64,000 bases of DNA from Bacillus sp. X1(2014) (GCF_007678255.1 NZ_VEED01000013.1:73649-137648), one strand, 5' to 3'. Shown: positions 26,334 to 35,314, counted from the first letter of the stretch. Numbers and translations are program-made. The notes: generated by a model from the letters alone, not told the origin.

Positions 26334-27236
26334 TTAAACTCCTATTTTCCCTTGAATGACAATCTGTTCCGACGCCTGCTTTTGCTTCTTATTTACGAGA
26401 TAGATACTGGCCACGATCAGTACAATTCCTATGAATAAAAGTTTCGTAAAGGGTTCATTTAATAATACAGTTCCGATGATAACTGCGAGCATTGGAACCA
26501 AGAATGTAAATGTTGCCACAACACTGGCATCTCCCGTTTTCACAAGTATAACGTAGAGAATCCATGATAACGCAATCCCTAGAATCGTACCAAAGGAAAG
26601 ACCCCATATAAATGTATCATTCCAAACAATACTGGACCAATTCTCAGACGAAAGTCCGGCTATCATCAGAAAAAATCCCCCAATTAAACACTGGAATGCC
26701 ACCATCCAAAGAGAATCAACCGAGTGAGAATTTTTTTTGGTGTAAACTGTACCTAATGCCCAGGAAAGCGCGGTTAATATGCCGAGTATAATGCCTAAAA
26801 TGGAAACATGGCCGGAAAATCCTTCTGCACTTACAGAAATGACTCCGAGAAACCCAAGAATTAGGCCCAATACTTTAGGTAGGGTCATCGATTCGCCTAA
26901 CCATAGCCATGCAAGCAGACCTACTAAAATAGGTTGAAAATAGACAATAACAGAGAATAAGCCTGATGGTACTAATTTAAGCCCCACAGTCTGCAGCCCA
27001 TAGAACAAAGCAATATTTAAAGTGCCGGTGACGACATATATTTTCCAATTCTTTCGCCATTGGATCCGGTCCCGTGTTTTCCAAATAACAGCACCTAGGA
27101 GTACGCCGCCAAACAAACACCTCATCCCGGCAAAAAGCAAAGGAGGGGTATATACTAATGCAACTTTATAAATTGGCCAAGAGACACTCCAAATTATAAT
27201 TAAGCCTGCCATCATTAAAAACCATTTTATTTTCAT
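26334..27236 (-). CDS. EamA/DMT-family exporter (paralogue)
   Basis: A 300-residue, ten-helix transporter with the same landmarks as the protein at 20534-21427: IIWSVSWPIYKVAL, PPLLFAGMRCLFGG, LVPSGLFSVIVYFQPILVG and WLGESMTLPKVLG. The two copies are 5 kb apart in opposite orientation and probably arose by duplication. Substrate unknown. Confidence 0.88.
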   Translation of the reverse strand: MKIKWFLMMAGLIIIWSVSWPIYKVALVYTPPLLFAGMRCLFGGVLLGAVIWKTRDRIQWRKNWKIYVVTGTLNIALFYGLQTVGLKLVPSGLFSVIVYFQPILVGLLAWLWLGESMTLPKVLGLILGFLGVISVSAEGFSGHVSILGIILGILTALSWALGTVYTKKNSHSVDSLWMVAFQCLIGGFFLMIAGLSSENWSSIVWNDTFIWGLSFGTILGIALSWILYVILVKTGDASVVATFTFLVPMLAVIIGTVLLNEPFTKLLFIGIVLIVASIYLVNKKQKQASEQIVIQGKIGV

Positions 27237-27411
27237 CAGATCTTTTCTCCCTCAGTTTAATTGAACTAACTGCTGGCTCATAGACCTTAGATTATTGAGC
27301 CTAACATCTATTTTTCTATAAAAAACTAACTTTAATAGAATACGCCCCTATGTAAAAAATTTCAATTAAGAAATCTTGGATAAAAATCTGGAAGCTGTTT
27401 TACGCCGATAG

Positions 27412-27450
27412 AAAAAACGCTTGAATCTTTTTTGGATTCAAGCGTTTTTT
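27412..27450. terminator. Bidirectional terminator
   Basis: AAAAAACGCTTGAATC pairs with GATTCAAGCGTTTTTT: a perfect 16-base stem. Confidence 0.85.
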
Positions 27451-27787
27451 CTATTTTTATATTAATCTACTGGGCGGTTTTCAAAATTTAATCTTTCATA
27501 CTACTTAATTTAATATGTAACATTATCCGGTATACTTCTTTCTTCTTTTAGAATGGTTACTACGCAACTCAATATGAAACGCATGAGTACCATTACGGTC
27601 ATGGCCAAGCGCAAGCAGAGAATGGCCAGTAGGACCAAGAGGTAAAGCTCCAGTGATGGAAGCTAATATGGAAGTCAACTTACGTGGCGTCCTTTTTTCT
27701 TCATTCTTAATGGTGTATCTGCAAAGTTAATTACATTTTTTAACGCAGTTAAAAAACAGCAATAGAATTATTCAAGCTAATATAAGG

Positions 27788-27816
27788 TTGCAGTACTTAT
27801 CAGTGAGTATTACAAT
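27788..27816 (+). promoter_or_regulatory. Probable promoter of the helicase gene
   Basis: TTGCAG, a 17-base spacer and TACAAT fit a SigA promoter. It would start transcription near 27823, downstream of the TTG at 27816, which supports the ATG at 27849 as the true start. Confidence 0.5.
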
Positions 27817-27848
27817 TGACATATAAATTGGTAATGAATGGTGATCAT

Positions 27849-30752
27849 ATGAGCAATTTTGTTGATAATCTAAGAGTTTCCTTACATAAGGGGTTTATTG
27901 ACCAAAAGTATAATAAAACCGGAATTTATAAGCCGAAGTTATTAGTGAATAACGCAAAAAAAGGCGAAAATGTATTAAATACCTTACTTGATGAATTAGA
28001 TAGCTGCGACTCATTTATTTTTTCAGTAGCGTTTATTACTGAAAGCGGCCTGGCAACTCTTAAATCCCATTTTCTTGACCTTAATCGAAAAGGGGTAAAA
28101 GGTCGCATTTTAACCTCAACCTTTCTAAATTTTAATCAACCAAAAGTTTTTAAGGAACTAATGAAAATTGAAAATGTTGAAGTTAGGACGACTAATTTAG
28201 AAGGGTTCCATTCAAAAGGATACATTTTTAATCAAAGAAACCATTATTCTTTAATTGTTGGAAGTTCTAATTTAACAGCCCATGCTTTAAAAGTAAATTA
28301 TGAATGGAATGTTAAATTAACTTCACATGAAGACGGTGAAATTGTTAATCATTTTAATTCTCAATTTGAAGAAGTATGGAATGATGCAAGTCCTTTAAAT
28401 GAAGAATGGATTGAAAAGTACGAGAAGAAATATACCCCTCTTGTTAACAGAAAAGCTTTAGACCAGGTGATAGAATTACCGTCCCAATATAATATTAATA
28501 CTATAGAAGAAGCCCTAAAAATTAAACCGAATAATATGCAAGAAGCGGCATTACAAGGAATCCAGGCTATTCGCGATGCGGGAGCAAAAAAAGGATTAAT
28601 CATATCTGCAACTGGGACAGGTAAAACGTATTTGTCTGCTTTTGATGTAAGACGGTTTAGACCAAAACGGATGCTTTTTATTGTGCACAGGGAACAAATA
28701 CTTCAAAAGGCTAAAGAAGATTTTAAAAGAATACTTGGAGGAATTGATGCGGATTTTGGAATACTTTCTGGTACTACCAAACAGACAGATGCAAAATATT
28801 TGTTTGCCACAATCCACACTATTTCAAAGAATGATTATTTGACCCAATTTGACCCTGAAGAGTTTGATTATATTCTTATTGATGAGGTCCACAAAGCGGG
28901 CGCCAAGTCTTATCTAAATGTAATTGATTATTTTAAACCCAGTTTTCTAATGGGAATGACTGCTACACCGGAACGTACGGATGATTTTAATATCTTTGAG
29001 CTTTTTGATTATAACATTGCGTATGAAATTCGTTTGCAAGAAGCTCTGGAAGAAGATATGTTGTGTCCTTTTCATTATTTTGGAGTTACAGACCTAGAAT
29101 ATAATGGTGAGATAATTGATGAGACAGCTGTTTTAGCAAAGCTTGTTACCGAGGAACGCGTTAATCATATTCTTGAAAAAATCCATTACTATGGCTTTTC
29201 AGGAGAAAAGGTAAGAGGGTTAATGTTTTGTAGTAGGAAAGAGGAGGCAATGAAATTAGCCGATGCTTTTAATGAGAAAGGGCTACGAACAGTTGCTTTA
29301 GTAGGGGATCACAATCAGGATGAACGCGAACGTCGTGTAAAACAACTTGAAGAAGGCTTGTTAGACTATATCATTACTGTAGATATTTTTAATGAAGGAA
29401 TCGACATTCCTAGTGTTAATCAGGTAGTCATGCTAAGACAAACCCAATCCAGTATCATTTTTATTCAACAACTTGGCAGGGGACTTCGTAAACATTCAAC
29501 TAAAGACTTTGTAACGATCATTGATTTTATTGGAAATTATAAAAATAACTATTTAATTCCCATTGCACTTTCAGGTGACAAATCACAGAACAAGGATAAT
29601 ATCCGTCGCTATATTAAGGATACGAGCTATATAAAAGGGGTATCTACGATTAATTTTGAGGAAATTGCTAAAAAGCAGATTTTTAAAGCGATTAACAACA
29701 GTAATCTAACAGCGTTAAAAGTTTTAAAAGAAGCATTTGTTGAGTTGAAAAATAGAATTGGCAGAACTCCTTATTTATATGATTTTGAAACGAACCATTC
29801 CATTGACCCTGAAGTAATAGTCGATAAATACACGAACTATTATCAATTTTTATTAAAGCTAAAGGAAGAAATACCGTTATTGACGAAGTATCAAAACAGC
29901 GTTTTAACTATGTTTTCTACTGAGATCTTAAATGGCAAAAGGAAACATGAGATTATTCTATTAGACCTTCTTTTAAAACAAGAAACAGTAAAATATGATG
30001 ATTTTATAGAGAATTTAATTCATTTTAATTGTCCAGTTGACGAAGAGACTATTTCTTCAGTTTTGCGTATATTTAGTTTGGAATTTTTTACACAAAGTTA
30101 TAAAGAAAAGTATGGGAATCAGCCAATTATTATGTTAGTAGACGATGGTACCTTTAGATTTAATAATTTGGTTCGAGAGAATTTATTGGGTAATCCGTAT
30201 TTTAACTTTCTAGTTACAGATGTCCTAAACAGCACCAAGGAAAAATCTAAGCTATACGAATCTGAGGAACCACTAACCCTCTATCAGAAATATTCAAGAA
30301 AAGATGCATGTAAACTCTTGAATTGGATTAACGATGAAAGCTCTACCTTATATGGCTACAAAACAAAACACGGTACATGTCCAATCTTTGTGACCTATCA
30401 CAAAAATGAAGATGTCGAATCTAGTATAGATTATGTGGAAGAATTCCTAAGCCCTGAGGTCCTTAAGTGGTCAACAAGGAGTAATAGAACGTTAGAATCT
30501 CAAGAAGTTAAAACAATCATCGAATCTGAAGAAAAAGGTATTGACCTTCATATTTTTGTAAAGAAAGATGATGATGAAGGAACTGATTTTTATTATTTAG
30601 GAAAAGCAACCCCGGATAAAAATAATATCGAACAGGCAATCATGGAAGATAGTAAAGGGAAAAAGCTGCCAGTTGTTCATATGAACTTGGTAATGGAAAA
30701 TCCAATTGAAAATAAACTTTACAACTATATTATTAATGGTACGGATGACTAA
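27849..30752 (+). CDS. PLD-nuclease / SF2 helicase with DUF3427-type C-terminus
   Basis: From ATG 27849 (GGTGAT upstream) the product is 967 aa. Residues ~35-180 form a phospholipase-D-like nuclease domain with one HxK motif (HSKGYIF, 121-127) and GSSNLT (138-143). Residues ~225-555 form a superfamily-2 helicase: Walker A ATGTGKT (254-260), DEVH (345-348), TAT (371-373) and motif VI QQLGRGLR (540-547). The remaining ~400 residues match the layout of DUF3427 proteins. Such proteins act on nucleic acid and are often found near defence or repair genes. A NUDIX gene is convergent 26 bp downstream. Confidence 0.9.
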   Translation: MSNFVDNLRVSLHKGFIDQKYNKTGIYKPKLLVNNAKKGENVLNTLLDELDSCDSFIFSVAFITESGLATLKSHFLDLNRKGVKGRILTSTFLNFNQPKVFKELMKIENVEVRTTNLEGFHSKGYIFNQRNHYSLIVGSSNLTAHALKVNYEWNVKLTSHEDGEIVNHFNSQFEEVWNDASPLNEEWIEKYEKKYTPLVNRKALDQVIELPSQYNINTIEEALKIKPNNMQEAALQGIQAIRDAGAKKGLIISATGTGKTYLSAFDVRRFRPKRMLFIVHREQILQKAKEDFKRILGGIDADFGILSGTTKQTDAKYLFATIHTISKNDYLTQFDPEEFDYILIDEVHKAGAKSYLNVIDYFKPSFLMGMTATPERTDDFNIFELFDYNIAYEIRLQEALEEDMLCPFHYFGVTDLEYNGEIIDETAVLAKLVTEERVNHILEKIHYYGFSGEKVRGLMFCSRKEEAMKLADAFNEKGLRTVALVGDHNQDERERRVKQLEEGLLDYIITVDIFNEGIDIPSVNQVVMLRQTQSSIIFIQQLGRGLRKHSTKDFVTIIDFIGNYKNNYLIPIALSGDKSQNKDNIRRYIKDTSYIKGVSTINFEEIAKKQIFKAINNSNLTALKVLKEAFVELKNRIGRTPYLYDFETNHSIDPEVIVDKYTNYYQFLLKLKEEIPLLTKYQNSVLTMFSTEILNGKRKHEIILLDLLLKQETVKYDDFIENLIHFNCPVDEETISSVLRIFSLEFFTQSYKEKYGNQPIIMLVDDGTFRFNNLVRENLLGNPYFNFLVTDVLNSTKEKSKLYESEEPLTLYQKYSRKDACKLLNWINDESSTLYGYKTKHGTCPIFVTYHKNEDVESSIDYVEEFLSPEVLKWSTRSNRTLESQEVKTIIESEEKGIDLHIFVKKDDDEGTDFYYLGKATPDKNNIEQAIMEDSKGKKLPVVHMNLVMENPIENKLYNYIINGTDD

Positions 30753-30755
30753 AGT

Positions 30756-30785
30756 ATAGTCTTCTCATATCGAGAAGACTATTTT
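30756..30785. terminator. Shared terminator, helicase and NUDIX genes
   Basis: ATAGTCTTCTC pairs with GAGAAGACTAT followed by TTTT. It overlaps the last codons of the convergent NUDIX gene. Confidence 0.8.
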
Positions 30786-31177
30786 TCTTGGATCAATTGC
30801 TCAACTGCAGGAACATCCGCGGGTGCCCACTTTAGGGAATCTAAGTTTTCCCGTTTTAACCAGATTAACTTGGAATGCTCACTTGGCGTCGGTGTTCCCT
30901 TAACTACTCTACATTTGATTGAGATCAAATTAATAATAAATGTGTCATATTCATGGGTGTTGTCATTAAAAACTTCTTTAAATGTTTCTACCTTACAATC
31001 CAGTTCTTCATCAATTTCTCTTGCAAGTGCAGAGAAAATGTCCTCATTCTCCTCCACTTTTCCTCCGGGAAACTCCCACATATTTGGGATCGACATTTCT
31101 GGAGATCTAAGAGCACACAGAATTTCTTGCTGTTCATTTTCAATAATGGCTGCAACAACTTTTACAAGCTTTTTCAA
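30779..31177 (-). CDS. NUDIX (MutT-like) pyrophosphohydrolase
   Basis: A 132-residue NUDIX protein with the full NUDIX box at about 38-60 (GGKVEENEDIFSALARE, then IDEEL), including the REIDEE metal-binding core. The start KKLVKVVAAIIENEQQEIL and the substrate-side WEFPGG are as in (deoxy)nucleoside triphosphate pyrophosphohydrolases that clean up oxidised dNTPs. GGAGGG precedes the TTG start at 31177. A broken second copy of its 5-prime end lies at 32640-32714. Confidence 0.9.
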   Translation of the reverse strand: MKKLVKVVAAIIENEQQEILCALRSPEMSIPNMWEFPGGKVEENEDIFSALAREIDEELDCKVETFKEVFNDNTHEYDTFIINLISIKCRVVKGTPTPSEHSKLIWLKRENLDSLKWAPADVPAVEQLIQEK

Positions 31178-31338
31178 GATAACCCTCCTCTACATTTCAC
31201 TAGCCATTATAATACCACTTTTGGTGGTTAGATGCTGCATTGGTTGTTTTTTGATAACTATTCTTTTCAAAAATTGACTCTAAACAAAATTCTCATTCAC
31301 ATAAACAAAAAGTTAATACATTATAGGGGACTGATAGG

Positions 31339-31443
31339 ATAAAAAAGGTTGGAATTGTTGGCGGTATTGGACCTGAAGCAACAGTAGATTATTACTTAGA
31401 TTTGTTACTGAAGTATTCTTGGCCGGGTTATAAAAAAACGTAA
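31339..31443 (+). pseudogene. Relic of an aspartate/glutamate racemase gene
   Basis: The frame reads KKVGIVGGIGPEATVDYYLD before diverging and stopping. This is the N-terminal signature of Asp/Glu racemases (GGxGPxATxxYY). Only ~25 codons survive of a ~230-codon gene, and there is no start codon. Confidence 0.8.
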
Positions 31444-31473
31444 GGCAAGTTAGTTTAGAACTACTTAAGTTTA

Positions 31474-32102
31474 TCAATGATGTTTCTTTAAAAAGCTTAA
31501 CATTTCTTTGAAGGCATTCTGGGAGGATTTTTCATTAAATTTAGAAGAGTATGGGTCACTAAATCCGTGTTGTCCCTTAAATTTATGGATCTCGATATTT
31601 TTTTGATCAAGATTTGAAATTAACTGATCCACATGAAAGGATGGTTCCTCCTCCGGAAAGAATAAAACCGTAGGGCATTGCGGCACTATCTGTTGGTAAT
31701 TTCTAATTCTAGAACTATAATATGCCATGACCCCATCCAGACAGTCTTCCTCACTGCACAACCAAGCAACAGTTGCGCCAACGCTATATCCAATCAAATA
31801 TATTTCTTTTCGTACTCAATTTTAACGTCTAACAATAGATTCTTTATTTTGTGTACAGCTTCAGAGAAACCTACATTCTTCATGAAATGTAGGTAGGCAA
31901 TTTCCTCTTCAGAATAATTAAAAGGTTGTTCTCCCTCTAATAGGTTCGGGCAGATCATATCAAAATCTTGATTAGATGATAAATTACAAAAGTTCTCCAT
32001 ATGTTGATTAATACCATAGATTTCGTGTATGACAATAATAAGATGACTTGAATTCTTCAGTATTTGCAGAATCATATCCCCCTTGAAATCAGAAACCTCC
32101 AA
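31474..32102 (-). pseudogene. Frameshifted dienelactone-hydrolase-family gene
   Basis: Two adjacent frames make one alpha/beta hydrolase of ~205 residues. The first (32102 to ~31800) has VIHEIYGIN and ends ...EYEKK; the second continues YLIGYSVGATVAWLCSE with nucleophile Ser in GYSVG, then a C-terminal GQHGFSDPYS with the catalytic His. The break is near 31797, at an A-rich GAAAAGAAAT stretch, and one missing base would restore the frame. It is either a recent pseudogene or a sequencing error. Confidence 0.8.
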
Positions 32103-32104
32103 GT

Positions 32105-32563
32105 TTAAAGAAAGGTTTCCGCAAATTGTTCCTCAGAAATCACTTTAAATCCATTTCTTTTTAGTAATGCAGAAGTAACTCCCATTCCCTCTATCTTTTT
32201 ACCAATAAATTTGCCGTTATAAATCATTGAACTGCCGCAGGACGGGCTGTTTTCCTTAAGAACCACAATAGTCGCATTTATTTCTTTCGCTTTTTCTAGA
32301 GCAGCATAGGCTCCGTTTAGGTAAAGTTGCGTAACATCTTTTCCAGTTTGATCCATTACTTTGGCCTTTCCATCCAGTACATCTTCTCCGTTGCCTCCAA
32401 TGATTTCAGCAGGCGCTCTTGGCGTTGAAAAGCCGCCAAGTAATTCTGGACAAATTGTAATAGCTTTATTTTCTTCTACTAGTTTCCTAATTTTAATATT
32501 TAAACTATGTGTTCCGTTATATCGCACTTCCAAACCTGCTAAACACGAACTCACCAATATCAT
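32105..32563 (-). CDS. DUF523 (YbbK-like) protein
   Basis: A 152-residue protein with the DUF523 signatures ILVSSCLAGLEVRYNG, CPELLGGFSTPRAPAEI and KENSPSCGSS. The conserved Cys residues (7, 38 and in SPSCG) suggest a metal or Fe-S site, but no activity is established for the family to my knowledge. GGAGG precedes the ATG. It ends 2 bp before the damaged hydrolase gene and probably formed an operon with it. Confidence 0.88.
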   Translation of the reverse strand: MILVSSCLAGLEVRYNGTHSLNIKIRKLVEENKAITICPELLGGFSTPRAPAEIIGGNGEDVLDGKAKVMDQTGKDVTQLYLNGAYAALEKAKEINATIVVLKENSPSCGSSMIYNGKFIGKKIEGMGVTSALLKRNGFKVISEEQFAETFL

Positions 32564-32639
32564 TTACTAACCTCCTTCAAAATTATAAAGGATTACATTG
32601 TAACGAAGCTAAGGAAGGCGTGGCGGCAGCTTCTCCTTT

Positions 32640-32714
32640 GTTGTTGCTTAACGCGCATAAAATTTCTCGCTGTTCGTTTTCAATAGCAGCAACGACTTTT
32701 ACGAGTTTTTTCAG
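32640..32714 (-). pseudogene. Truncated copy of the NUDIX gene 5-prime end
   Basis: The minus-strand frame reads LKKLVKVVAAIENEQREILCAL, differing from the start of the intact NUDIX protein at 31177 by one lost Ile and few substitutions. After the CAL triplet the sequence becomes unrelated and stops at 32583. No NUDIX box is present, so it cannot be active. Confidence 0.8.
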
Positions 32715-32757
32715 TGTAATCAGCCTAGCTATATTTTCTCCGCCCTGGTGCAGATAT

Positions 32758-33366
32758 TTATTTGTTATGTCCAATATATTGAAATGAGTGAATATGAGTT
32801 TTCGTTAGATCAATGACTTCTTGGATAAAATCTTCTGGCGTTTCTTTGAAGCCATTTTGGATCCAAGTATGAAGGAGGCCATAAAAGCCATAGGCTGTAT
32901 AACGTTTAAAATAATCCATATTAACTGGGATATTGTTGATGGTCTCAAAAATAAATTGTTCATTATAGATTTTTAAGATTGTTTGAGGGAACCTTGTATG
33001 CAATCCTGGTAGCGTGTCATCGTAGTTTATTAATGTAAAAAAACTCTGGTTTTTATAGATGTAAGAAACGATATTAAAAGAAGGTGCATTTAGCTTAGCT
33101 GTATTAACCTTTTGACCAGGTACATAGGCCTTGCCTACAGAATCTTCTAATTCCTGAAGCATGGAAACAAGTAAATCCTCAGCTAATTCAATTTTATCTG
33201 TGTAATGGATATAAAAGGTACTACGATTATAAGCGGCGTAATCGACGAGGTCTTTTACAGTAACGGAATGGTACCCCTTCTCTTTTATAAGTTCAATCAA
33301 TGCTTGTTTTAAATGCGCTTTTGTCCGATTTTGTCGTTGAGACGTCGTATTTTGTTCATTATTCAT
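32758..33366 (-). CDS. TetR/AcrR-family regulator
   Basis: A 202-residue regulator with a TetR helix-turn-helix at about 12-60 (RTKAHLKQALIELIKEKGYH, then TVKDLVDYAAYNRSTFYIHY) and a C-terminal domain of the TetR_C_8/YxaF-like type. It is divergent from the two SDR genes, and a perfect 10+10 palindrome lies 35 bp before its start. It most likely represses itself and the SDR genes. Confidence 0.87.
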   Translation of the reverse strand: MNNEQNTTSQRQNRTKAHLKQALIELIKEKGYHSVTVKDLVDYAAYNRSTFYIHYTDKIELAEDLLVSMLQELEDSVGKAYVPGQKVNTAKLNAPSFNIVSYIYKNQSFFTLINYDDTLPGLHTRFPQTILKIYNEQFIFETINNIPVNMDYFKRYTAYGFYGLLHTWIQNGFKETPEDFIQEVIDLTKTHIHSFQYIGHNK

Positions 33367-33400
33367 GAAAAAACCTTCCTCAATATAGACAGATTTAGCA

Positions 33401-33425
33401 TAAGTGTCTAACCAGTAGACACTTA
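33401..33425. promoter_or_regulatory. Putative TetR operator
   Basis: TAAGTGTCTA and TAGACACTTA are perfect inverted arms with a 5-base centre, between the TetR gene and the SDR genes. Size and place fit a TetR-family operator. Confidence 0.65.
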
Positions 33426-33445
33426 ATGATATCTTAATGATTGTT

Positions 33446-33482
33446 AATTGTGAACAAAATAGTACAATTAAATTGTGAACAA
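33446..33482 (+). repeat. Direct repeat in the SDR promoter region
   Basis: AATTGTGAACAA occurs at 33446-33457 and again at 33471-33482, 25 bp apart. The spacing (over two helical turns) could suit a second regulator binding one face of the DNA. Confidence 0.45.
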
Positions 33483-33563
33483 TAAAGCACAGATAGTAGA
33501 TTTATCTATTATTTTTCTCTAGAATGTGCTAAAGAATTCTTGATACTACGAGGAGGATTTAAG

Positions 33564-34301
33564 ATGGGTAAATTACAAGACAAAGTAGCTGTGATTACTG
33601 GTGGAGCATCTGGTATTGGGGCAGCAACAGCACGTTTATTTGTTTCAGAAGGAGCCAAAGTGGTTCTTGTTGATTTAAATGAGGAAAAAGGAAAAGCATT
33701 TGAGGCAGAGTTGAAAGCGCTTAATGCCGAAGCTCTTTTTATAAAAGCAAATATTACGAGTGAAGAAGAAGTTGCAAATATCTTTAAACAAACCGTTGAA
33801 ACGTTCGGCAAAGTGGATGTAGTCTTCAACAATGCGGGGATTGGCCGTGTTCATCCTTCACATGAATTAGAGTATTCAGAATGGCGCAACACTGTAAATG
33901 TTGACTTAGATGGCGTCTTTTTAGTAGCACGTGAATCCATCCGTGAAATGCTAAAAACAGGTGGAGGTACGATTGTTAATACGGCGTCTATGTACGGTTG
34001 GGTTGGATCACCAGGTTCAGCAGCCTATAACGCGGCAAAAGGCGGCGTGATTAACTTAACTCGTTCCCTTGCACTTGAATATGCAGAACAAAATATTCGT
34101 ATTAACTCATTATGCCCTGGTTTTATTGACACACCAATTATTCCGGAAGCAAGCAAGCAAGCTTTAGCTGCAGTCACACCGATGAAACGTCTGGGTAAAG
34201 CGGAAGAAATGGCAAAAGCAGTACTATTCATGGCATCTGATGATTCTTCATTCATGACTGGTAATAGTTTGATTGTGGATGGCGGGTATACAGCGCAATA
34301 A
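33564..34301 (+). CDS. Short-chain dehydrogenase/reductase
   Basis: From ATG 33564 (GAGGAGG upstream) the product is 245 aa. It has the classical SDR set: TGGASGIG (NAD(P) binding, 12-19), NNAGIG (~89), the catalytic Ser in NTASMYG, YNAAK (Tyr-x3-Lys, ~156-160) and a C-terminal DGGYTAQ. An acidic residue after the second strand (VLVDLNEEKG) suggests NAD rather than NADP. It is followed by a second SDR gene 125 bp on. Substrate unknown. Confidence 0.92.
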   Translation: MGKLQDKVAVITGGASGIGAATARLFVSEGAKVVLVDLNEEKGKAFEAELKALNAEALFIKANITSEEEVANIFKQTVETFGKVDVVFNNAGIGRVHPSHELEYSEWRNTVNVDLDGVFLVARESIREMLKTGGGTIVNTASMYGWVGSPGSAAYNAAKGGVINLTRSLALEYAEQNIRINSLCPGFIDTPIIPEASKQALAAVTPMKRLGKAEEMAKAVLFMASDDSSFMTGNSLIVDGGYTAQ

Positions 34302-34342
34302 TAAATCATGTGAACTAAGTAGAAAAGATGACATTTCACAGG

Positions 34343-34368
34343 TAAATATCTCAAATATGAGATATTTA
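34343..34368. repeat. Perfect AT-rich palindrome between SDR genes
   Basis: TAAATATCTCA and TGAGATATTTA form 11-base arms around AATA. It may be a weak terminator or a regulator site between the two SDR genes. Confidence 0.45.
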
Positions 34369-34426
34369 AATTTAAAATAATTCAAAAAATACGCTTTAGA
34401 CCTTAAAACAGAGGAGGAAATTTCCA

Positions 34427-35212
34427 ATGAGTAATCGTTTTGATGGAAAAGTTGTATTAATTACAGGTGCAGGTTCTGGTTTAGGACAAGCCTCAGCCTT
34501 ACAAGTGGCAAAAGAAGGAGCGAAACTTTCACTTGTTGATTTAAACGCTGCTTCATTAGAAGAAACGAAAAACAAAGTGTTAGAAGTTACACCTAACACA
34601 GAAATGCTGTTGATCACTGCGAATGTGGCAGATGAACAAGCAGTTGAACACTATGTAAATGAAACGGTTGAGAAATTTGGGAAAATCGATGGTTTCTTCA
34701 ACAACGCAGGGATCGAAGGAAAACAAAACCTAACAGAGGATTTTGGCATTGAGGAATTTCAAAAAGTAGTCAGTGTCAATTTAAATGGTGTGTTTTATGG
34801 AATGAAACACGTTTTGAAAGTCATGAGAGAACAAGGCTTTGGCTCTATTGTTAATACTGCTTCTGTTGGTGGTATTCGTGGAGTAGGAAACCAATCAGGT
34901 TATGCAGCTAGTAAGCACGGTGTGGTAGGTTTAACTAGAAACTCTGGAATTGAATATGGTCAATACGGAATCAGTATCAAAGCCATTGCGCCAGGCGCAA
35001 TCATGACACCAATGGTCGAAGGTTCATTAAAACAAATGGATCCAGACAACTGGGAAGAAGTAGGAAAACAATTTGTTCAGCCAAACCCAATGAAACGTTT
35101 TGGTAAACCAGAAGAAGTGGGCTATTTGGTAGCATTCCTGCTATCTGATCAAGCCAACTTCATCAACGCAACTGTTATTCCAATTGATGGTGGACAATCC
35201 TATAAATATTAA
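34427..35212 (+). CDS. Short-chain dehydrogenase/reductase
   Basis: A 261-residue SDR with TGAGSGLG (cofactor loop), DLNAAS (acidic, NAD-type), NNAGIEG, NTASVGG and YAASK catalytic blocks, and an end DGGQSYKY. GAGGAGG precedes the ATG. It is about one-third identical by eye to the upstream SDR, so the two probably catalyse different steps on related substrates rather than being a recent duplicate. Confidence 0.92.
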   Translation: MSNRFDGKVVLITGAGSGLGQASALQVAKEGAKLSLVDLNAASLEETKNKVLEVTPNTEMLLITANVADEQAVEHYVNETVEKFGKIDGFFNNAGIEGKQNLTEDFGIEEFQKVVSVNLNGVFYGMKHVLKVMREQGFGSIVNTASVGGIRGVGNQSGYAASKHGVVGLTRNSGIEYGQYGISIKAIAPGAIMTPMVEGSLKQMDPDNWEEVGKQFVQPNPMKRFGKPEEVGYLVAFLLSDQANFINATVIPIDGGQSYKY

Positions 35213-35292
35213 GGAGTATGAAGAAAGTTCTCCTGTTTCAACTAATCTAACCGTGAATTCCTATTCCAATGAGTAGATATACAAAACAAAGA

Positions 35293-35314
35293 AGCACGGG
35301 AACCATCCCGTGCT
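35293..35314 (+). terminator. Terminator after the second SDR gene (1)
   Basis: AGCACGGGA pairs with TCCCGTGCT around a 4-base loop, followed by CATTTT. Confidence 0.7.

Larger units (their letters stand above)
27237..27848. other. Intergenic region upstream of the helicase gene
   Basis: About 610 bp. It holds the terminator at 27412-27450 and the helicase promoter at 27788-27816. Near 27554-27631 a frame without a start reads YYATQYETHEYHYGHGQAQA before a stop, a composition that looks like a relic of a His/Tyr-rich (spore-coat-like) protein. Nothing else is recognisable. Confidence 0.45.

Noticed and set aside
27816..27848. Upstream TTG start for the helicase gene
   Set aside because: It lies at or before the predicted transcription start. 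The ATG at 27849 has GGTGAT and a natural N-terminus.
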